Shown: one piece after another, positions 9,699 through 18,701 of the stretch | How the letters are laid out: each line of letters opens with the position of its first letter | How positions within the stretch are numbered: the stretch's first letter is position 1 | Origin: Methylobacterium sp. R2-1 | GTDB lineage: Bacteria > Pseudomonadota > Alphaproteobacteria > Rhizobiales > Beijerinckiaceae | Direction of reading: 5' to 3' | DNA: 64,000 bases | NCBI RefSeq assembly: GCF_014191355.1 | Contig: NZ_JACHWM010000013.1 | Location: forward strand, 62,001 to 126,000 | The notes under the pieces: model-generated | Told to the model about the DNA's origin: nothing | The model's database searches: none | Seen by the model: only the letters and a program-made list of their open reading frames with translations | Position numbers and translations under genes: made by a program

Positions 9699-9924
9699 TA
9701 AGCTGCACGCCACTTCGGCAGATCTCACCCAGGGGTTGGTCACATCGATGGCTGCAATCAAAACAGTCGGACAGCTGTGTTCAGAAATGACCGTTTAGGT
9801 GACATCCGCGGGCAGCCGCTTCCGACCGATTGCAAGCATTGGAATGGAGTGCGAAAACCGCCGGAAAGATGTACAGCAAAGCTTGCAGATCTGGCGGATG
9901 CTGACCTCAATGTGCGGTGCTGCG

Positions 9925-10470
9925 ATGAACCTGCTCCTAAGCTTCGCACCCTTCTTCGCCTTCGCGGTGCTCATCCATCTCGGCTACGTCGAAGCCGCGC
10001 TCTGGGCCGGAGCCCTCGTCGCCGGCGCGCTTCTACTGCGCGACTGCCTCGTGCTGGGCCGCTCCTTCAAGATCCTGGAGGTCGGTACCCTCGCGCTGTT
10101 CGCGGCCCTTGCCCTCTACACCAGAGCGACCGGACAGGCTTGGACGATCCCGTCGGTGCGCTTTGTCGTCGACGCGGGCCTCCTCCTGATCGTGCTCGCC
10201 TCGCTCGCGGTTGGACGGCCGTTCACGCTTCAGTACGCCCGTGAGGGGGCGCCGCGAGAGGTCTGGGACAATCCGCGCTTCCTTGCAATCAACCGCAGCA
10301 TCAGCCTCGTCTGGGCCACGGCCTTCGCGGTGCTGGTGCTCGCCGACGCCGCAATGGTCTACGTGCCCGAGATCCCGCGGCGCCTCGACATCATCGCGAC
10401 CCTGCTCGCACTCGTCGGCGCCTACAAGTACACGGCACGTGCGACCGCGCAGGCGGAGGGTTCAGCGTGA
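9925..10470 (+). CDS. hypothetical integral membrane protein
   Basis: About 181 residues with five to six predicted membrane helices (LLLSFAPFFAFAVLIHLGYV, ALWAGALVAGALLL, LEVGTLALFAALAL, FVVDAGLLLIVLASLAVG, SISLVWATAFAVLVLADAAM, IIATLLALVGAY). I do not recognise the family. The ATG at 9925 begins directly at the first helix; starts at 9898 or further upstream are possible. It lies between a TonB receptor and the zinc island with no overlap to either. Confidence 0.6.
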   Translation: MNLLLSFAPFFAFAVLIHLGYVEAALWAGALVAGALLLRDCLVLGRSFKILEVGTLALFAALALYTRATGQAWTIPSVRFVVDAGLLLIVLASLAVGRPFTLQYAREGAPREVWDNPRFLAINRSISLVWATAFAVLVLADAAMVYVPEIPRRLDIIATLLALVGAYKYTARATAQAEGSA

Positions 10471-10731
10471 GCACATCGGCTGGAAGGTCAGCCCCTTTCA
10501 GTATGTGGAGAAAGCGGCAGTGTGACTCTGCCTACCCTTGGCGGAAACAGCACGACAGGCCGATGTCGTGACCGCATGTCTTCGTACTACGGTATCTCAT
10601 ACGCACATGTTCAGGATGTTTGTACGCTCGCCTAGCAATCGAGAACGTGAGATACAGCGAGCGAGAGGCATCCCACTCATCACCTTAACCGCTGCGATTG
10701 ACACGCTTCAGTGGCGGGCGCATCTCAGCGA

Positions 10732-10748
10732 GTGCAACATTGTTACAC
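10732..10748. promoter_or_regulatory. palindrome upstream of FYDLN gene, possible Zur half-sites
   Basis: GTGCAACATTGTTACAC is a 17-base palindrome with one mismatched pair, ending 10 bases before the ATG at 10759. It contains ACATTGTTACA, identical to 12474-12484 before the ZnuD-like receptor. Its half-sites (GCAAC, GTTAC) resemble those of the Zur palindromes here, but the spacing is shorter, so assignment to Zur is inference. Confidence 0.45.
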
Positions 10749-10758
10749 GGAGGTGTGC

Positions 10759-11148
10759 ATGGACCGTTTCGATCGCGGGACCAAACGGATTTGCCCAGCC
10801 ACTGGCAAAAAGTTCTATGATCTCAACCGTGATCCTGTGATTTCGCCCTACACAGGCGAAGTCGTGCCCCTTTCTGCTGGAGTGCCCTTCACGCGCGGGG
10901 CAGCGCCAGCCCTCTCGAAAGCAGATGCTGAAGAGGACGAGCCTGAGGTGGAGGGTGCCGAACTCGTTTCGCTCGATGAGGTCGAGAGCGAGGAGGCTGA
11001 CGCGGATCCTAACGGTGATGCCGAAGGCGACGACGACCTTACCATCGGAGACGACGCTGACGACGCCGCTGATGATACACTCATCGTAGACGAGGATGAC
11101 GACAACACCAGCGATCTTGTCGACCTCGAGAACGACGACGAGGATTGA
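10759..11148 (+). CDS. TIGR02300/FYDLN-acid family protein
   Basis: A 129-residue cytoplasmic protein with the family's N-terminal motif (TKRICPATGKKFYDLNRDP, VISPYTGEVVPL) and a very acidic tail (DEDDDNTSDLVDLENDDED). Alphaproteobacteria usually carry a housekeeping member near aroA; its role is unknown. Here the gene sits beside zur, and the palindrome just upstream shares an 11-mer with the ZnuD-like receptor promoter. It may therefore be a second, zinc-regulated paralog, which is inference. The ATG at 10759 is supported by GGAGG at 10749-10753. Confidence 0.8.
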   Translation: MDRFDRGTKRICPATGKKFYDLNRDPVISPYTGEVVPLSAGVPFTRGAAPALSKADAEEDEPEVEGAELVSLDEVESEEADADPNGDAEGDDDLTIGDDADDAADDTLIVDEDDDNTSDLVDLENDDED

Positions 11149-11865
11149 CGTCTAACAGGACGTGCCATGAGCAGAGCTGAGCGTATCGCGATGCGCCGCG
11201 AGGGCGTGTGCGTGTCGTTCAGCTCTGTCAGCTGGCGCCTAGTCGCATATCGAGCGATCGAGGCCGCCAGATCAAGGGTGTAGTGGGCATCGATCTGATG
11301 CTCTCCGGTTTCGGGATCGGCCAGATAGGCGTCGATGGCACTCCCCAGATCCTCAATGGCGATGCGCTCCTCGGTGACGAGGTCCCAGAGTGTTAGATCA
11401 GCAACCATTCGGTTGATCCAGCGTTATGGCGCCCGCCCGCACTCGGTGGATACTGCGATGGGGGCGACGCTTGCGACAGCTACGGCAGGGCATTGGCTCG
11501 CTTTTCACTATCCTCCGCGGTGATGCGCAGGCAGTCTTCTGCAGTGATCTGTTCCAGCGCCTGCTCGACACGCATCCCCAGCAGAATAGGGATGCAGTCG
11601 GCACCGTCAGGGTCTGGGCAGGTGATCTCGGTAACTTGCAGGGAGTCCTGATCATCAAGCTGCTGGGTGTCCGTGAGAGCTGCCTTCAGCTGGGCACGCC
11701 GTTCCGTCAGGACTGTGGAACGGGCGCAATGCTTTCAGCGACTGGAACACAGGGTTGACTTGCCAGCACCAAGGAGGCTGGGAAACATGATCGCAGGCAG
11801 GCGAGCGTGGTGAGCAGGCATCGATAACGGGATATATGGCTGATGTTACACCATTGCCGTTGATC
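11149..11865. other. region with possible small minus-strand gene remnants
   Basis: No well-supported gene. On the minus strand, a frame from the ATG at 11408 (MVADLTLWDLVTEERIAIED, DAYLADPETGEHQIDAHY) reads like protein for about 85 residues but then continues open into the antisense of the FYDLN gene. A second frame ending near 11501 (LQVTEITCPDPDGADCIPIL, RVEQALEQITAEDCLRITAE) is also protein-like but lacks a start after an upstream TGA. Both may be remnants of phage- or plasmid-type small genes. Neither is recognised. Confidence 0.3.
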
Positions 11866-11883
11866 GAGACGCTATAACGTTGC
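11866..11883. promoter_or_regulatory. putative Zur operator upstream of zur
   Basis: Matches the palindrome GTAACATTATAACGTTAC at 13 of 18 positions, with the right half TATAACGTTGC nearly intact. It lies 37 bases upstream of the preferred zur start at 11921, where autoregulation would act. Confidence 0.55.
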
Positions 11884-11920
11884 AATGTCAATGGCGAGCG
11901 TGACTCTTCGCGAGGCGACG

Positions 11921-12373
11921 ATGACGGCGAAGGCTGCTAGGGAGGCGAAGGTCGTTGAGCGCGCGGTACTTGTCTGCCGCGTTCGTGGCCTGAAGTTTAC
12001 CCCGATCCGACGCCGCGTTTTGGAGTTGCTGGCAGCTTCACGTGCACCTGTTCCGGCCTACACGCTTGTCCGCCAACTTGCCCCCGGAAAGCCGGTCGGA
12101 CCGCCAACTGTCTACCGGGCCTTGGAGTTTCTAATCAAGGCCGGGTTCGTGCGATACATCGCTCTGCACAAGGCCTACATCTGCAGCGAACTGCCGGACG
12201 TGAACGGACCCGTCGCGCTGCTGATGTGCGCAGACTGCGGCGACGTCAGTGAGGTCGCGTCAGGAGCGCTGCAGGACGTGATCACCCAGATATCCTCCTC
12301 CCATGGATTTGATCCCGGTTCTCGTTTCATTGAGATCACGGGCCGGTGCACGGAATGCCGCTCTGCAGCCTGA
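11921..12373 (+). CDS. zur: Fur-family zinc uptake regulator Zur
   Basis: Zinc-sensing repressor of about 150 residues. It has an N-terminal winged helix (LKFTPIRRRVLELLAASRAP, PPTVYRALEFLIKAGFVRYI) and a C-terminal dimerisation domain with two Cys-x2-Cys pairs (LLMCADCGD and GRCTECRSAA) that form the structural zinc site of Fur proteins. The short H/C-rich pattern and CADCG spacing resemble Zur more than Fur, and the neighbourhood (ZnuD-like receptor, COG0523 GTPase) supports this. The ATG at 11921 has GAGG five bases upstream; an earlier ATG at 11885 would start inside or next to the putative operator. Confidence 0.88.
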   Translation: MTAKAAREAKVVERAVLVCRVRGLKFTPIRRRVLELLAASRAPVPAYTLVRQLAPGKPVGPPTVYRALEFLIKAGFVRYIALHKAYICSELPDVNGPVALLMCADCGDVSEVASGALQDVITQISSSHGFDPGSRFIEITGRCTECRSAA

Positions 12374-12386
12374 GCCCCCACACCTC

Positions 12387-12404
12387 ATGTTGTAATAACG
12401 TTAC
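12387..12404. promoter_or_regulatory. putative Zur site between zur and TonB receptor
   Basis: Right half AATAACGTTAC is identical to the consensus half-site; the core GTAA-N5-TTAC is palindromic. About 100 bases upstream of the receptor start. Confidence 0.45.
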
Positions 12405-12470
12405 ATACCGGTCCAAACGCTCTCGCGTACCGTCGCGCTTGTTGCCTAGGTCGTAGCTGCCAAGCCATAC

Positions 12471-12490
12471 GTTACATTGTTACATTGCAA
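12471..12490. promoter_or_regulatory. repeated GTTAC half-sites at receptor start
   Basis: GTTACATTGTTACATTGCAA carries two GTTAC half-sites followed by GCAA(C), immediately upstream of the preferred receptor ATG at 12507, a position suited to repression by Zur. Confidence 0.45.
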
Positions 12491-12506
12491 CTGGCAGTCT
12501 GGTCTT

Positions 12507-14714
12507 ATGTCACGTCATCTGCGTGCCTGCGCTCTTTCGAGCACCATGCTAATTGCGGTGCCCTTGCTCGTCGGCATGTCCTGCGATGCCCGTGCTCAAT
12601 CGGCGGCGACGCTTGAGGAGATCAGCGTCACGTCCGTGAGCCCGGTCCAGGCGCGGTCCCCCGCCCCGGCGACCCCCTCCCCCGCCGTGCCGTTCGCGCG
12701 AGCGGCCGAGGTGCTGCCTGTGGCGACGAACACCTTCTCCCCCGTGACCGTCGTGCCCCAGGAGCGGATCGCCCGCGACCAGCCGCGCACGCTCGGCGAC
12801 GCCCTGTTCGACCGGCCCGGCATCTCCGCCTCGACCTACGCGCCGGGGGCGGCCTCGCGGCCGATCATCCGCGGCCTCGACCAGGCGCGGGTGCGCATCC
12901 AGGAGAACGGCATCGTCAACGGCGGCGTGTCGGATCTCGGCGAGGACCACGCGGTGCCGGTCAACCCGCTGAACGCCAGCCGGATCGAGGTGATCCGCGG
13001 CCCCGCGACCCTGCGCTACGGCTCGGGGGCGATCGGCGGCGTGGTCTCGGCCGAGAACAATCAGGTGCCGACCTTCATTCCCGCCCGCGGGATCACGGGG
13101 CAGGTCACGACCGGCTACACCACCGTCGACAACGGCCGGCTCGGGGCGGCGAGCATCGATGCGGGCGCGAACGGCATCGCGGTCCATGCCGACGGGTTCG
13201 CGACCGCGACCGATTCCTACGCCATCCCCGGGGGCATCCAGCGCAACTCGGCGACCGAGACGCAAGGGGGCTCGGTCGGCATCTCGGCGATCGGCGACCG
13301 CGGCTTCCTCGGCATCTCCTACAGCCACTTCAACGCGCTCTATCAGATCCCCGGCGGCGAGGCGGAGGAGGCGCGCACCCGGCTGACCCCGAACCAGGAT
13401 CGGGTGCTCGCCCGCGGCGAGTACCGGCCCCTGGACGGCCCCTTCGAGGTGCTGCGCTTCTGGGCGGGCTACTCGGTCTACCGCCACGAGGAGATCGGCA
13501 TCGGGCACGATCACCACGATCACGATCACGGGGAAGATCACGACCACGATCATGCCCATGGCGGCGGGGCCGAGGGCGTGCAGGCGATCTTCAAGAACCG
13601 CGAGGTCGAGGCGCGCTTCGAGGCGCAGCACGTGCCGGTCTTCACGGCACTCGGCACGCTCACGGGCGCGGTCGGTGTGCAGGCGAGCCGGCGGGTGCTC
13701 AACACGCAGCTCGAGGCCTTCCTGCCACCGACCGAGTCGCGGATGCTGGCTGCCTACCTGTTCGAGGAACTGGCCGTTGGCGGAGGCCTGCGCTTCCAGG
13801 CGGCGGGCCGCATCGAGGGCGACCGGCTCAACAGCATCGCGACGCAGTTTCCGGGAAGCTACCTGCCGACGGACGGGGAGCCCTTCAGCTACGCCCGGAC
13901 CCGCCGCTTCGCGCCCAAGAGCGCGAGCATCGGCGCGCTGCAGGACCTGCCCTACGGCTTCGTGGCGAGTCTCAACGGCTCCTATGTCGAGCGCGCCCCG
14001 ACCGGCTACGAGCTGTTCTCGCAGGGGCCGCACCACGCCTCCGCGACCTTCGAGATCGGCGACCCGGCCCTACGGCTGGAGCGCGCCCGTACGGTCGAGC
14101 TAAGCCTGCGCCGGGGTATCGGGCCGCTGCGCATCGACGCTACCGGCTACTACACCCGCTACACCGGCTTCATCTACCGGCGCGACACCGGCAACCGCTG
14201 CGACGACGATTTCGGCTCCTGCGGCACCGGCGACGAATTGCGCCAGGTCGTCTACTCGCAGGCCAACACCATCTTCTACGGCGCCGAGATCGCCGCGCAG
14301 CTCGACCTCCTGCCCGTGGGCGACGGCTGGGCGGGCCTGGAGGCGCAGTACGACTTCGTCCGCGCCCAGTTCGACGATGGCTCCTACGTGCCGCGCATTC
14401 CGCCGCACCGGCTCGGCGGCGGCGCCTTCGTCGCGGCCAACGGCTGGTTCGCGCGCATCAACCTGCTCCATGCCTTCGACCACACAGAGATCGCCTCCTT
14501 CGAGACGCCGACTAAGGGCTGGAACGACCTGCGCGCGGAACTCGCCTACACCCAGGCGCTCGATCCGGCACTCTACGGCGCCACCGAGGTGACGCTCGGC
14601 CTGCAGGGCCGCAACCTGCTCGACGACGACATCCGCAACTCGGCCTCATTCAAGAAGGACGAGATCCTGCTGCCGGGCCGCAACGTCCGCCTGTTCCTGA
14701 CGGCGCGGTTCTGA
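12507..14714 (+). CDS. ZnuD-like TonB-dependent zinc receptor
   Basis: Outer-membrane receptor of about 735 residues. A signal peptide (STMLIAVPLLVGMSCDARAQ) precedes a plug domain with QERIARDQPRTLGDALFDRP, PIIRGLDQARVRIQENGI and RIEVIRGPATLRYGSGAIGG; the barrel ends GRNVRLFLTARF. Residues about 333-355 form a His/Asp-rich extracellular loop (HDHHDHDHGEDHDHDHAHG), a hallmark of the ZnuD zinc receptor family described in Neisseria. zur lies directly upstream on the same strand, with two putative Zur sites between them. The ATG at 12507 places the GTTAC repeats upstream; an ATG at 12477 would overlap them. Probable role: zinc uptake across the outer membrane under zinc limitation. Confidence 0.88.
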   Translation: MSRHLRACALSSTMLIAVPLLVGMSCDARAQSAATLEEISVTSVSPVQARSPAPATPSPAVPFARAAEVLPVATNTFSPVTVVPQERIARDQPRTLGDALFDRPGISASTYAPGAASRPIIRGLDQARVRIQENGIVNGGVSDLGEDHAVPVNPLNASRIEVIRGPATLRYGSGAIGGVVSAENNQVPTFIPARGITGQVTTGYTTVDNGRLGAASIDAGANGIAVHADGFATATDSYAIPGGIQRNSATETQGGSVGISAIGDRGFLGISYSHFNALYQIPGGEAEEARTRLTPNQDRVLARGEYRPLDGPFEVLRFWAGYSVYRHEEIGIGHDHHDHDHGEDHDHDHAHGGGAEGVQAIFKNREVEARFEAQHVPVFTALGTLTGAVGVQASRRVLNTQLEAFLPPTESRMLAAYLFEELAVGGGLRFQAAGRIEGDRLNSIATQFPGSYLPTDGEPFSYARTRRFAPKSASIGALQDLPYGFVASLNGSYVERAPTGYELFSQGPHHASATFEIGDPALRLERARTVELSLRRGIGPLRIDATGYYTRYTGFIYRRDTGNRCDDDFGSCGTGDELRQVVYSQANTIFYGAEIAAQLDLLPVGDGWAGLEAQYDFVRAQFDDGSYVPRIPPHRLGGGAFVAANGWFARINLLHAFDHTEIASFETPTKGWNDLRAELAYTQALDPALYGATEVTLGLQGRNLLDDDIRNSASFKKDEILLPGRNVRLFLTARF

Positions 14715-14721
14715 TGTATCG

Positions 14722-14750
14722 CCCGCCTCTGCTAGAAAAGTAGAGGCGGG
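14722..14750 (+). terminator. hairpin after the ZnuD-like receptor
   Basis: CCCGCCTCT (14722-14730) and AGAGGCGGG (14742-14750) form a 9-bp stem eight bases after the stop codon. There is no T-run, so it may be a processing or stabilising hairpin rather than a classical terminator. Confidence 0.55.
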
Positions 14751-14957
14751 CCAAGGGTCTTATCCGTGGCCGGTACAGCTGGCGTGCCCGCAGCCTGCAT
14801 GGTCCTTTTGTGTGCGGACCGTGCTTCTAATCCGAGTTATGAGCGCCGCAGTTGTGAGCCATGCCTGCTTTCGACTCGTGGCACAGCCTTGTCGTGGATC
14901 AGCGCGGCTTTAATGCGTTCAGATTTCCATGCGGCATCTGAAGCGCGGCTGCGTGGA

Positions 14958-15143
14958 TCATGATGTAAAGTTGTTGGGCGTTGTCTGCTGGGGCTGTTTC
15001 GCTCGCCGTTCGGCGCGCAGCTCTCGCTCAGCTAGGAGCCAGAACTCGACCTCAAAGCCATCCGGCTGATGATTGCGTTCCCACAAATCATAGGCTCGCT
15101 GCCGGATCTCAGCTGGCGTGATTGGCGGCTCGGCCTGCGGCAT
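14958..15143 (-). CDS. DUF2934-domain small protein
   Basis: A 61-residue protein with the DUF2934 pattern (ITPAEIRQRAYDLWERNHQP, DGFEVEFWLLAERELRAERR). Members are small cytoplasmic proteins of unknown function abundant in Rhizobiales and often found on plasmids and islands. Start at the ATG before PQAEPP; an upstream ATG at 15179 is possible. Monocistronic. Confidence 0.65.
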   Translation of the reverse strand: MPQAEPPITPAEIRQRAYDLWERNHQPDGFEVEFWLLAERELRAERRAKQPQQTTPNNFTS

Positions 15144-15376
15144 TGGGACAAGAAACCTGCAAACTGCGGCCAGACCCATTCAGCCGGTGTCGGCAGTGGG
15201 ACACATGGGACCGGCTTAGATCAGAGCGGCGAGCCCTAGCAAACGACTCATAACGCAGCAGTGATGAGCATCACCCTGAGGCGTTGCTCCTGTGTTTCCA
15301 CGCTAACAACTCACAACTAAAACCTGCGCTACGCTATGTCCATAAAACGACCGGACACTGTTGGCGAAGTCGATGG

Positions 15377-15684
15377 CTATGCGGCGAGAGCGCTGAAGCG
15401 TGAGGTGTGCGCCGAAGCCAGGGGTCTGTGCCCGAACCAAGCGGCAAGACGATCGAGATTGAGGGCAGCGGCCGTGGCCACCCCTTGGAAGGTCGTCTTC
15501 GCCAGTCCACGGTAGCGGGCTCGGCGCAGGCCGAAGCTGCGCACGCCCTGCGAGATTCGGCGAAAATGGGACCGAGGTGATCCCGCAGCAGCAGGTAGGG
15601 ATTGCCGCGGCGGAACGCGGTTCGAGCGATCCGAGCCGTGTCCTCAGGCACCGGCGGGAGCGCGGATTGCGGGCGGAGCGACAT
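15377..15684 (-). pseudogene. IS1182-type transposase with large internal deletion
   Basis: The 5' end encodes a typical IS1182-family N-terminus (MSLRPQSALPPVPEDTARIA, FRRGNPYLLLRDHLGPIF). The remainder, read in another frame, encodes the family's C-terminus (RYRGLAKTTFQGVATAAALN, ending FSALAA). The catalytic core between them is missing, so this is a scar of an IS deleted internally and out of frame. Confidence 0.7.
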
Positions 15685-15824
15685 GAGCGGCCTCCGGGCG
15701 GGACGGCCACCCTACACCCAGCCCACGACCGCTCGGAATTCGCCAACAGGGTCCGAACGTTTTCCTGGCATGCTACAACCACTGCTGCCAACCCGTGGCA
15801 GACCCTAGCTCTGATGCGAGAGCA

Positions 15825-17310
15825 TCACGACGGCCATTCCGTGAGCCGACGGGAAGCGAGCGCGATCAGCAGCAGGGCGCCGGCCAAGAGGGAGCCGAGC
15901 GCCACCAGGGCCTGACGCTCGGCGCGCGCGCGGCATCGAGGGTGCGAACGCGGGCACGGCGTCGTAGGCGTCGAAGTTGAGGCGGGCCGGGCACCCCGCG
16001 CAGACGGGAACCGGGTTCATGGCCTGGGCGAGGATGCGCGGCTCGAAGAAGGCACGCAGCTGGCGCCGATAGGTGCCGCCGGCCGTCAGGAAGTCTACAT
16101 GCCGTCCCGCATCGGTGCCGGCTGCGGTCTCAAGCGCGATGGCGAGGATCGTGGCGGGCGACAGAAGCGCCAGATGTTGGCTCCAGGCCGATGCTGCCAG
16201 AGCATGTTCGCGCACGGCTTCCCGATGGTCGGCCAACGCCTCATCGTAGAACGCGTCGCGGGCCAGACGCTTGATCTCCGGGGCTTCGACGAGGTCTGGC
16301 CGCTGTGCGGTGTCCGGAACGTTGCGGGCAGCCCAGGCCGCCGTGATCCGTGCACCCTTCTCACCGGTCGAGAACAGAGCCTGGGCCTGCCGGCTGGCGT
16401 CGATCGCTGCGATCCGAGAGGGCATCGGTGCGACGGCATCGAGCGCGATGCCGAGCCCCGTCGGCAGCACCACGGTGATGCCGGCCCAGGCCAGCACGAG
16501 GATCGCCAGCGCGGCGACCGCCCCTTGCCAGAGGCTTGCCACCAACGCGCAGGCCGCAACCCAGAGCAAGACGTAGGTCGCGAGTGCCGCGGCGAGCAGC
16601 GCCAGCGTGGTCTCCCAGCCGGCGAGCTGTCTGAGGCCGCCGGCAAGGACCAGCGCCAAGCCCGTGCCACCGACGACACCGGTGACGGCAACTAGCGCGA
16701 CCGCGCCGAACTTCGCCGCGGCAACCCGGAGCGGCCCGACGGGCTGCGCCGCGATCATCCGCAGGATCCCAGCATCCTGCTCGGCCGAGAGGCGGGTGCC
16801 GGCGAGCGCGATCACCGCGAGCGGCACAAGGTAGACCAGGACGAAAGCGAGGTCGAAGGGGCCGAGCTTGAGTCTGGCCGCCGAGCCGAGTTCGTAGGCC
16901 GTGTCGTCGAACACCGTGCTGAAGCCGAAGCTGACCTTCGTCACTGCGGGCTGCACGTCGGACTGGCCGGCGGCGAGGAGGGCGAGGGGGGGCGGTGGCT
17001 TCACCGCGTAGGCGGCCAGGAAGTAGGTCATGAAGCCGAACGCGTCGGTCGGATCCTGCCAGTAGTTCACCTTGATCGGGCTGGGCCGTGCATAGCGCTC
17101 ATGGGCGGCTCTAGCCTCACGAATGGCCCGCGCGCTGTCGTCGGCCGCCGCGGCGATCGCGGTGCGCTCGCGCGCGACGCGTTCCGCCCCGGTCCAGGCC
17201 GCCAGACAGAGGGCGGCGAAGAGCACGGCGAGGATGGCCCAGGTCAGGCGTTCGCGCAGGACGAGCCGCAGTTCGGCACCGAGCAGACGGGGGAAGCGGG
17301 CAACGCTCAC
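15825..17310 (-). CDS. ABC-2/DUF3526 permease, second subunit, frameshifted near 3' end
   Basis: Inner-membrane protein of about 490 residues with TM1 at the N-terminus (TWAILAVLFAALCLAAWTG), a large soluble loop (residues 40-155), a helical bundle (FDLAFVLVYLVPLAVIALAG, LRVAAAKFGAVALVAVTGVV, TTLALLAAALATYVLLWVAA) and a second soluble loop, matching DUF3526 ABC-2-type permeases. It starts at GTG 17310, which overlaps the stop of the preceding permease (GTGA). Near 15930 the frame appears shifted by one extra base within a GC dinucleotide tract. Read through in the correct frame, the protein ends with a final helix (ALVALGSLLAGALLLIALAS, then RRLTEWPS) and a stop at 15825; read as given, the last helix is lost and translation ends at 15805. 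Confidence 0.75.
15922..15932. repeat. GC dinucleotide tract at permease frameshift
   Basis: A run of alternating G and C inside the second permease gene, exactly where the reading frame shifts by one base and the expected last helix moves out of frame. Candidate slippage site or sequencing error. Confidence 0.6.
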
Positions 17311-18701
17311 GGCTTCAGCCTCCGGATCATCGGCAGGCTCAGGCCGGCGAGCAGCGTGAGCCATAGGGCGAGAACGAGGGCCGGCACGCCCGCATCCGCC
17401 AGGGACCGCGTCAACGGCAGCGGGGCGTGGACGAAGGGCGGGATTTGCTGCCACAGCTCCGCCCCGGCAATGAGCCGGCCCCTGCCGTGCTGCGGATGAT
17501 CGCGGATCTCGCCGTTCATGCGCTCAGAGATCCTGCGGCGATAGGCTTCGACATTCCAGACGAAGTGGGCATGCTGAGCGAAGTCGGTGCCGGCGAGCGT
17601 CTGGGAGAGAGCCTGCAGGGCGACCCGCGGGGAGAGCAGGCCGGCCCAGCCGAACGCCCGCTCCTGGCTCGCGAGGCTCTCGAAGAAGGCGCCGAGTTCG
17701 CGATCGTAGACCGCGAAGTTGTGGCTCTCGTTCTCGAACATCATGAGACCGTCGAGATCGACGGGCAGCTCGCGCGCGTCGTCGACGCCGTAGCGGGCCA
17801 GTACCTCCCGGGCGCGCTCGTCGCTCGCCTCCGCCGTCTTGTACTCTCGGAAGCCGGCATCGATGCGTGCCCGGACCTCGCGGTAGGAGAGTGTGGGCAC
17901 GAGAGCATCGACACCGGCCGTCGCGAGGCGCGGTGCCGCGACGCAGAGCAGGACCCAGGCCACGAGCGCGGCCGCGAGCGCGGCGCGGGCGGTCGGGGCC
18001 ACGAGCGAGACCAGCATCGCCAGGAGCAGGAACACGCTGGCATAAGCGATCTGCACGGCGACCCAGGCCGGCAGGCGCGCCGGCACCTGCCAGCCTGCAC
18101 CGTTCTGGCCCGCCGTTACAAAGCCCCCGATCGCGAGGAGCGGACAGCCGACGACGAGGATGAGCACGAGGAGAAGTGCTGCAAAGCGGGCGGCGAAGAG
18201 GCGGTCCGGCGGGGCACCATTGCCCAGGGCAAGACGAAGGGTTCCGCGCTCCCGGTCAGCAGCAAAGGCGGAGAAGCCGAGCAGGATCGCCACGAGCGGC
18301 ACCACAAGCTGCACGATGTCGGCGATGGTGCCGAGGCCGGTGCGGGCGAGTGGCCCGGCATCCTGCACGGCGCGGTAGACCGCATCGTTGAAGACGTGCG
18401 CCTCCACCCGCACCATGCGGCCGGTATAGGGCTCGGTGCCAGGATCAAGCACGGCGAGCGGCGCGGAGGGCCGGAACAGCCACAGGCCAAAATGGTCGGC
18501 CGAGTGCGGGTTCTTGGCGTCCTGCCCGAGCCAGCGCTCACGCTCGGCTGCCGTGATCTGGGCCGCCTGACCCGTATAGCGTTGGGCCTCCCGCCACGCG
18601 CCGAAGCCCGTCACAGCCAGGAGCAGGATCAGCCCAGCGCCGATCCAACGCACGCGCGCGTCGCGAAGGATCAGCGCGACTTCAGCCGCGACCCGCTTCA
18701 T
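17307..18701 (-). CDS. ABC-2/DUF3526 permease, first subunit
   Basis: A 464-residue inner-membrane protein of the DUF3526/ABC-2 type: TM1 near residue 20-35 (WIGAGLILLLAVTGFGAW), a periplasmic loop of about 100 residues, then helices (ADIVQLVVPLVAILLGFSAF, FAALLLVLILVVGCPLLAIG, AYASVFLLLAMLVSLVAPTA, AALAAALVAWVLLCVAAPRL) and a C-terminal helix (AGVPALVLALWLTLLAGLSL). It is a distant paralog of the next gene (both have YKTAEASDERAR/DALADHREAVREHA-like loops and a CxGxP or FAQHAHFV region), so the two probably form a heterodimer. It overlaps the ATPase stop by four bases (ATGA) and the next permease start by GTGA, so translation is coupled. Confidence 0.82.
   Translation of the reverse strand: MKRVAAEVALILRDARVRWIGAGLILLLAVTGFGAWREAQRYTGQAAQITAAERERWLGQDAKNPHSADHFGLWLFRPSAPLAVLDPGTEPYTGRMVRVEAHVFNDAVYRAVQDAGPLARTGLGTIADIVQLVVPLVAILLGFSAFAADRERGTLRLALGNGAPPDRLFAARFAALLLVLILVVGCPLLAIGGFVTAGQNGAGWQVPARLPAWVAVQIAYASVFLLLAMLVSLVAPTARAALAAALVAWVLLCVAAPRLATAGVDALVPTLSYREVRARIDAGFREYKTAEASDERAREVLARYGVDDARELPVDLDGLMMFENESHNFAVYDRELGAFFESLASQERAFGWAGLLSPRVALQALSQTLAGTDFAQHAHFVWNVEAYRRRISERMNGEIRDHPQHGRGRLIAGAELWQQIPPFVHAPLPLTRSLADAGVPALVLALWLTLLAGLSLPMIRRLKP

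Noticed and set aside
10848..11408. A 186-residue minus-strand frame covering the FYDLN gene
   Set aside because: More than half is the antisense of the acidic FYDLN tail (runs of Ser); only the first about 85 residues could be real, described under the intergenic entry.
11740..11840. Minus-strand string SLLGAGKSTL that looks like a Walker A motif
   Set aside because: The frame closes with a stop after a few residues and no other NTPase motif follows; at most a tiny remnant.
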